A stretch of 64,000 nucleotides of DNA. It comes from Novosphingobium sp. FSW06-99. Lineage in GTDB: Bacteria; Pseudomonadota; Alphaproteobacteria; Sphingomonadales; Sphingomonadaceae. Within the stretch, counting starts at the first letter, position 1. Every line of letters begins with the position of its first letter. Below the pieces are notes generated by a model. The model had not been told where the DNA came from, made no database searches, and saw only the letters and a list, made by a program, of their open reading frames with translations. Location: NCBI RefSeq assembly GCF_001519065.1, contig NZ_KQ954251.1:310001-374000 (forward strand). The letters run 5' to 3'. Shown in pieces: positions 60,255 to 64,000 of this stretch. Position numbers and translations under genes: made by a program.

Positions 60255-60914
60255 TTAGCTGGCCTGGATGCCCAGCGCGGAAAGCGCGGCGATCGCCGCA
60301 TTCTGCTGGGGCGTGGTGGTGACATTGGCGCCCCAGACCAGCTCGCCGACATTGACGCGGCAGGGGCCGCGCACGATGGCCGCAGCCAACTGCGCGGCAC
60401 TGGCGGTGTTCTTGTAGCCGCTGCCCAGGATCGCGCAGGCGTTCTGCAGGCCGTTGTTCTGGGTGGGGTCGTAAGGCGCGTACTGTTCGGTGCCGACCAC
60501 CGTCAGTGCGAAGCTGTCACCGGCGACAAAGGCCGTGCCGCCTGCCGTGATGGTAAAACCGAGGCCGCCGGCGTTGAAGGCCGCGCCGGTTACGCCATGG
60601 CCGACTTCCTGGCCATTGGGCCCCAGCACGACATATTCGGTCGGTGCCTCGAAGATGACCGAATAGTTGCCGAGCGCAGCCTGGCTGCCGACGGTGATGG
60701 CGCCGAACGTGCCGTTGCCGGTGTTGGTGCCCAGTGCGACGACGCTGCCTGTGCCGGTCAGCAGCGCGCCCAGCACGGTACCGGCGGTGATGGTGCCGTA
60801 GCCTGCAGCCAGAGTGATCTGTGAGCGGGTAACCATGCCATCCGAGGGTTCCCAGATGACAAAGCCCCAGGCATGCCAGGTTTCGGTGAACGGAGTGACG
60901 GTAGGACCGGTCAT
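60255..60914 (-). CDS. Head decoration protein (lambda gpD-like)
   Basis: 219 aa; ITLAAGYGTITAGTVLGALL, SVVALGTNTGNGTFGAITVG and YDPTQNNGLQNACAILGSGY are typical of decoration proteins of the HDPD type, which cement expanded capsids. A terminator directly precedes it, so it may have its own promoter with the capsid gene. Confidence 0.8.
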   Translation of the reverse strand: MTGPTVTPFTETWHAWGFVIWEPSDGMVTRSQITLAAGYGTITAGTVLGALLTGTGSVVALGTNTGNGTFGAITVGSQAALGNYSVIFEAPTEYVVLGPNGQEVGHGVTGAAFNAGGLGFTITAGGTAFVAGDSFALTVVGTEQYAPYDPTQNNGLQNACAILGSGYKNTASAAQLAAAIVRGPCRVNVGELVWGANVTTTPQQNAAIAALSALGIQAS

Positions 60915-60930
60915 AGCGGTGGTCTTTCAC

Positions 60931-60956
60931 AAAAAAGGCCACCGCAGCGGGTGGCC
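60931..60956 (-). terminator. Intrinsic terminator between the scaffold-like and decoration genes
   Basis: On the minus strand: stem GGCCACC/GGTGGCC, loop CGCTGC, followed by TTTTTT. A textbook Rho-independent structure 25 bp after the scaffold-like gene stop and 17 bp before the decoration gene start. Confidence 0.85.
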
Positions 60957-60980
60957 TGGAAGGGTTGACGAGGGTGCGGA

Positions 60981-61748
60981 TCAGCGCTTGTCGGGGCCGA
61001 CCACTTTGGCGATGGCATCACCCCAGCCCTTGGCGGCAGCGGCGCTGTCGCTGGGGCCGGACGGTGCAGTGATGGCGACACGCGGGTTGAGGCTGCTGCG
61101 CGCGTCGGAGCGGTCCTGGTCGCGCGACATGCGCGCCGCGCGCTTGACCCGGCTGACCGCGTGACCGGCGCCGCGCGTGCCTTCCATCTGGGTGAGCGCG
61201 GTTTCCAGAACGGCGGGGTTGCCCATGGTATCGGCAGCGGCTTCGAGAATGGCGCAGCAGCGGGCGCGTTCGCGGCGGCGCGCGGCGGCGGCAGCGGAGT
61301 GGCCGTTCATTTCGCGCTCGTCCTCGTCGTCACCATCGTCGTCATCGTCTTCGGCGCGGGCGCGCTTGGCCTTTCGGCCCTTGCGCGCATCCTCGTCGTC
61401 GCCGTCGTCAGCTTCGTCATAGCCGTCATCGTCGTCGGCGCGCTTGGCCTTGCGGCCCTTGCGCATGTCACCATCGTCGTCCCCATCGTCGTCGGCGCGC
61501 TTCGATTTGCGGGCATTGTCCTGGTGATCGTCGTCGTCGCGATTGTCGTCTTCGGCGCGCTTGGCCTTGCGACCCTTGCGGGCGCCTTGGTCCTCGTCAT
61601 CACCCTCGTCGTCTTCCTCGGCTTTGCGGCCGTCCTTGCGGTTGCCGTAATCCTCGCCTTCGTCGTTGCCGTCAGCGGCGCGACGGCGGCGGCCACCCAA
61701 AAGGTGGGCAAAGCGGGACGATCCCGCCATCAAAGCAGGTTTGGTCAT
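60981..61748 (-). CDS. Charged-repeat, scaffold-like protein, 255 aa
   Basis: Residues about 25-145 are almost wholly Asp, Glu, Lys and Arg, with RKGRKAKRA occurring at 57-65, 96-104 and 122-130 and a shortened RKSKRA at 80-85, each followed by an acidic run. The C-terminal part (ARRRERARCCAILEAAADTM, PAVLETALTQME) resembles the helical end of scaffold domains normally fused to or adjoining S49 proteases. Lying between protease and decoration genes, it is probably the capsid scaffold. The repeats are unlike neighbouring genes. Confidence 0.65.
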   Translation of the reverse strand: MTKPALMAGSSRFAHLLGGRRRRAADGNDEGEDYGNRKDGRKAEEDDEGDDEDQGARKGRKAKRAEDDNRDDDDHQDNARKSKRADDDGDDDGDMRKGRKAKRADDDDGYDEADDGDDEDARKGRKAKRARAEDDDDDGDDEDEREMNGHSAAAAARRRERARCCAILEAAADTMGNPAVLETALTQMEGTRGAGHAVSRVKRAARMSRDQDRSDARSSLNPRVAITAPSGPSDSAAAAKGWGDAIAKVVGPDKR

Positions 61749-61805
61749 CGGGTCTTCCTTGATGGGGCGCGAGCTGCGCGCCGGATTGTGCGGGCGTGAC
61801 CCGCG

Positions 61806-62672
61806 TTATTGATCGAGGTAGTCGAGCAGCGCGCGAAACGCCTCATCGGGCGCCATGACCGCATCGGCCAGGCCGTAATCGACGCCGGCGGCGCCCAGAT
61901 AAGTGCCGGCTTCGGTGTCGTAGACCTTTTTGCGGGTCAGCCCGCGGTTACGCGCGACCGTGCGGTCGAACAGGTCGCCCACTTCGTCGACATCAGCCTT
62001 GATGCGCGCATAGGCATCCTCCGACAGATTGAGCACTTCGGAGCCCTCGCCTTTCAGCGCGCCCTTGGTGATCAGCGTCACCTCGATGCCCTGCTGTTTG
62101 AGTGCTTCCTGCAGGCTGACATGCATGACGATCACGCCGATCGAGCCGGTACCGCCGGTGCGTGGCACGGTGATGAATTCGGCCGCGCTGGCCAGGGCGT
62201 AGGCCGCCGAAAAGGCGTTTTCGCCCAGGATCGACCAGATCGGCTTGATCGCGCGGGCGCGGTAGATCGTGTCGGCCAGATCGAAACACCCGGCCACTTC
62301 GCCGCCGGGGCTGTCGACATCGAGCACGATGGCGTCGATTTTGGGATCGGCCAGGGCCTCAAGCAGGTTTTGCCGGATACCGTCGTAGCCGGTCATGCCG
62401 GAATAGGGCCGCAGGGTGCCGGTGCGCTGCACAAGCGTGCCGCGCACCTCGATCACAGCAACGTTCTCGACAGTGTCGAAACCGCGATCGCTGCGACCGT
62501 TCGATACGGCACCTTCATCGTCCATCCAGACGAAATCGCTGCCGCCCGCACGGGTGATCGCGGTGATGCCAAGCCGTTCGGACAGACTGGCCATGATGAC
62601 CTCTGCCTTGCTGGGCAGGATCATCAGCGGCGTGTTGAACAGGCGCTGCGAAAGCTGGGCGAAATGGTGCAT
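61806..62672 (-). CDS. S49-family capsid maturation protease (ClpP-like fold)
   Basis: 288 aa; VAVIEVRGTLVQRTG, VLDVDSPGGEVAGC, the catalytic Ser in ENAFSAAYALAS, and RTGGTGSIGVIVMHVSLQEALKQ match phage S49/SppA-like proteases that process portal and scaffold. ATG 62672 overlaps the upstream stop (TGATG). Confidence 0.88.
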   Translation of the reverse strand: MHHFAQLSQRLFNTPLMILPSKAEVIMASLSERLGITAITRAGGSDFVWMDDEGAVSNGRSDRGFDTVENVAVIEVRGTLVQRTGTLRPYSGMTGYDGIRQNLLEALADPKIDAIVLDVDSPGGEVAGCFDLADTIYRARAIKPIWSILGENAFSAAYALASAAEFITVPRTGGTGSIGVIVMHVSLQEALKQQGIEVTLITKGALKGEGSEVLNLSEDAYARIKADVDEVGDLFDRTVARNRGLTRKKVYDTEAGTYLGAAGVDYGLADAVMAPDEAFRALLDYLDQ

Positions 62673-62926
62673 CAGGCGGCTTTCCTGCGGCGGGACGGCG
62701 TCTGGATATCGACCTCCGTCGCATGCTTGATTTCGGCCGGTTGGCCGATCGCGGCGATCAGCGCCTCGATTTCGTCGGTCGAATGATTCACCCGAACCGG
62801 ATCGCCACCAGCCAGGTAGACGATGCAACTGTCCTGCGCGGGATTGAGGCGCGTGATCGCGTGCGCGTTGAGGCGGGTCGTGGCTCGGCCGCCCCACAGC
62901 GTGACGGTGAAGAACTGCGGGATCAT
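62672..62926 (-). CDS. Small phage head protein, 84 aa
   Basis: Beta-rich, with RLNAHAITRLNPAQDSCIVY and LAGGDPVRVNHSTDEIEALI, a layout reminiscent of FlbD-type small beta proteins. ATG 62926 overlaps the portal stop (ATGA). Function unknown; the position suits a head-assembly role. Confidence 0.55.
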   Translation of the reverse strand: MIPQFFTVTLWGGRATTRLNAHAITRLNPAQDSCIVYLAGGDPVRVNHSTDEIEALIAAIGQPAEIKHATEVDIQTPSRRRKAA

Positions 62927-64000
62927 TGCGCCTCCGGCTTTTTGTCGACCTGGCTGGCGCTCGCCTCGGCGCCGATCCATTCGGGGCGCGGCAGGCCCAA
63001 GTCTTTCATCCGCTGATATTCGCGGGCGCGCTGATCGAGGTTTTCCTCCCAGTCCGATCCCTGTTCGGCGCAGACTTGCTCCAGCGTCGAGAACCCGGCA
63101 TCGAGGCCCAGCACTGCGCCCTGGCGCTCCGCGACCGGGTCGACCCAGCCACGCGGCGCGCCCAGCCACCGGCACCGTGCATAGGCCGTGCGCATTTCGC
63201 GGAACGGCGGCGCATTGCGGGGCAGCGGGACCAGCTTGCGATCGTGCAGCTCTTCCAGCCAAGTCGCATAGACCGGGGTTGCAGTGTTGGCGTAGAAGTC
63301 GGCGGTGCGCCGCTTGAACATCTTTTCGGCCTCGACGATGCCGGCGCGCGCGCTCGACCAGCTCGATTCCGAATAATCGTTGTGCGCCTGCTCGGCCGAC
63401 AGGCCCATGACCTGTCCCATCGAGCGGAGCATTTCGTGCGTGAACGGCGAAAATCCGCTGCTCGGACGTTCCGAGGCAACTGTCTCGATCTTTTCGCCCG
63501 GCGCCAGCGTGGCGACCTTCGCGCCGGTCAACGCCAGATCGCTGTCGCGGTGGAAATCGCTGCGCATGTCCTGGTACCAGCCCCAGGCCTCGTCTTCTTT
63601 CTCGGGATCATCGAGCGCCTCGCGCACCATGTCCTGGTCGAATGGGCTGGTGACATAGAGGCCGAACGCGCTGGCCACCGTCGCAGCCTGCAACTCGACC
63701 TGATAATACTTCGCCAGCATCTTCATGCGGCTGAGAACCGGGGCGAAGATCGAGATCCCGCGATGCTGCTGAAACCGGTCGGGGTCGTAATCGTGGAACA
63801 CGCGCTGCCAGCCATCGGGGTCTTCGCGCGCGACCCGTTCCCACTGCATGCTCTCGGCGGCGTCGTACCAGTCGTTCTGGTGCGCCTTGCGAATGTGATA
63901 GGCGCAGGCGACGTCATCGTCGTCGATTTCGACCCCGCCGCGCAAGTATTTGGTGTCTGGCGCCTGGTACGGGTTGGACAGGCGATCGGGGTCGACGCCC
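62923..64000 (-). CDS. Lambda-type portal protein (N-terminal part outside window)
   Basis: The frame is open to the right edge. Visible: YHIRKAHQNDWYDAAES, WQRVFHDYDPDRFQQHRGIS, PFTHEMLRSMGQVMGLS and ESSWSSARAGIVEAEKMF, all typical of lambda-family portal proteins. The dodecameric portal drives DNA packaging and joins head to tail. Confidence 0.88.
   Translation of the reverse strand, partial: GVDPDRLSNPYQAPDTKYLRGGVEIDDDDVACAYHIRKAHQNDWYDAAESMQWERVAREDPDGWQRVFHDYDPDRFQQHRGISIFAPVLSRMKMLAKYYQVELQAATVASAFGLYVTSPFDQDMVREALDDPEKEDEAWGWYQDMRSDFHRDSDLALTGAKVATLAPGEKIETVASERPSSGFSPFTHEMLRSMGQVMGLSAEQAHNDYSESSWSSARAGIVEAEKMFKRRTADFYANTATPVYATWLEELHDRKLVPLPRNAPPFREMRTAYARCRWLGAPRGWVDPVAERQGAVLGLDAGFSTLEQVCAEQGSDWEENLDQRAREYQRMKDLGLPRPEWIGAEASASQVDKKPEAQ

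Larger units (their letters stand above)
32935..64000. mobile_element. Prophage at tRNA-Ser (lambda-type head, Mu-type contractile tail); right end outside window
   Basis: Starts next to the tRNA-Ser 3' end with an integrase gene. It contains portal, S49 protease, scaffold-like, decoration and E-type capsid genes, and a tail cassette in the same order as Mu gp37-gp48. Lysozyme, holin-like and Rz/Rz1-like genes follow. No copy of the tRNA 3' end is visible further right in the window, so attR and the terminase genes must lie beyond 64,000. Confidence 0.9.

Noticed and set aside
61161..61799. Plus-strand frame that looks like a protein with many membrane helices
   Set aside because: It is the antisense of the Asp/Glu/Lys repeat gene; antisense GAY codons read as Val and Ile, creating false hydrophobicity.
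32935..64000. Search by eye for CRISPR arrays and for a second copy of the tRNA-Ser 3' end
   Set aside because: No regularly spaced repeats and no second tRNA fragment were seen, so neither an array nor attR is claimed.

Overview
The window is GC-rich alphaproteobacterial DNA, most likely from a Novosphingobium-like sphingomonad. This rests on gene order (ntrC-ntrY-ntrX-hfq-hflX-mazG), an Hfq protein carrying two Sm units in one chain, and general protein resemblance; no database search was possible.

Region 1 (1-10.1 kb) is core chromosome. It holds the end of ntrC, then ntrY/ntrX, hfq, hflX and mazG, followed by an XRE regulator divergent from a methyltransferase gene and a 53-aa ORF. Region 2 (10.1-11.8 kb) is an ISNCY-type insertion sequence whose transposase is broken by one extra base. 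Region 3 (11.8-24.5 kb) is a surface-polysaccharide locus. It begins with about 600 bp of unassigned DNA, then encodes an unknown protein, a KpsM-type permease and a KpsE-type export protein. These are followed by a two-domain glycosyltransferase, a glycosyltransferase with TPRs, a HAD phosphatase, a nucleotidyltransferase/kinase fusion, a second nucleotidyltransferase and a WavE-type protein. The export ATPase and outer-membrane exporter are not in the window. Region 4 (24.5-32.9 kb) is core again, all on the minus strand: mltB, an RlpA/SPOR protein, a D,D-carboxypeptidase, tmk, holB, metG, tatD, an MBL-fold hydrolase and a small membrane protein, mostly overlapping by 4 bp. It ends with tRNA-Ser(UGA).

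Region 5 (32.9 kb to the right edge) is an integrated prophage placed directly after the tRNA-Ser. Its left end carries an integrase, a winged-helix protein, a Dam-type methylase, a second integrase and a HigB/HigA pair. From 39.1 kb on, everything is on the minus strand. Transcription reads leftward from portal, S49 protease, scaffold-like protein, decoration protein and major capsid (lambda type), through a contractile tail cassette colinear with phage Mu gp37-gp48. It then continues into fibre genes, lysozyme and holin-like genes, three consecutive genes with Sec signal peptides, an HNH protein and an Rz/Rz1-like pair. The other phage end lies beyond 64,000.

The observations most worth checking are: a T-TTT-TTC -1 frameshift site in the tail chaperone gene; the three secreted proteins that separate the two halves of the lysis cassette; a HigBA module with operator-like palindromes before both genes and a hairpin between them; the phosphatase/pseudo-nucleotidyltransferase-kinase/nucleotidyltransferase set in the polysaccharide locus; and an hflX start codon located in the loop of a terminator-like hairpin.
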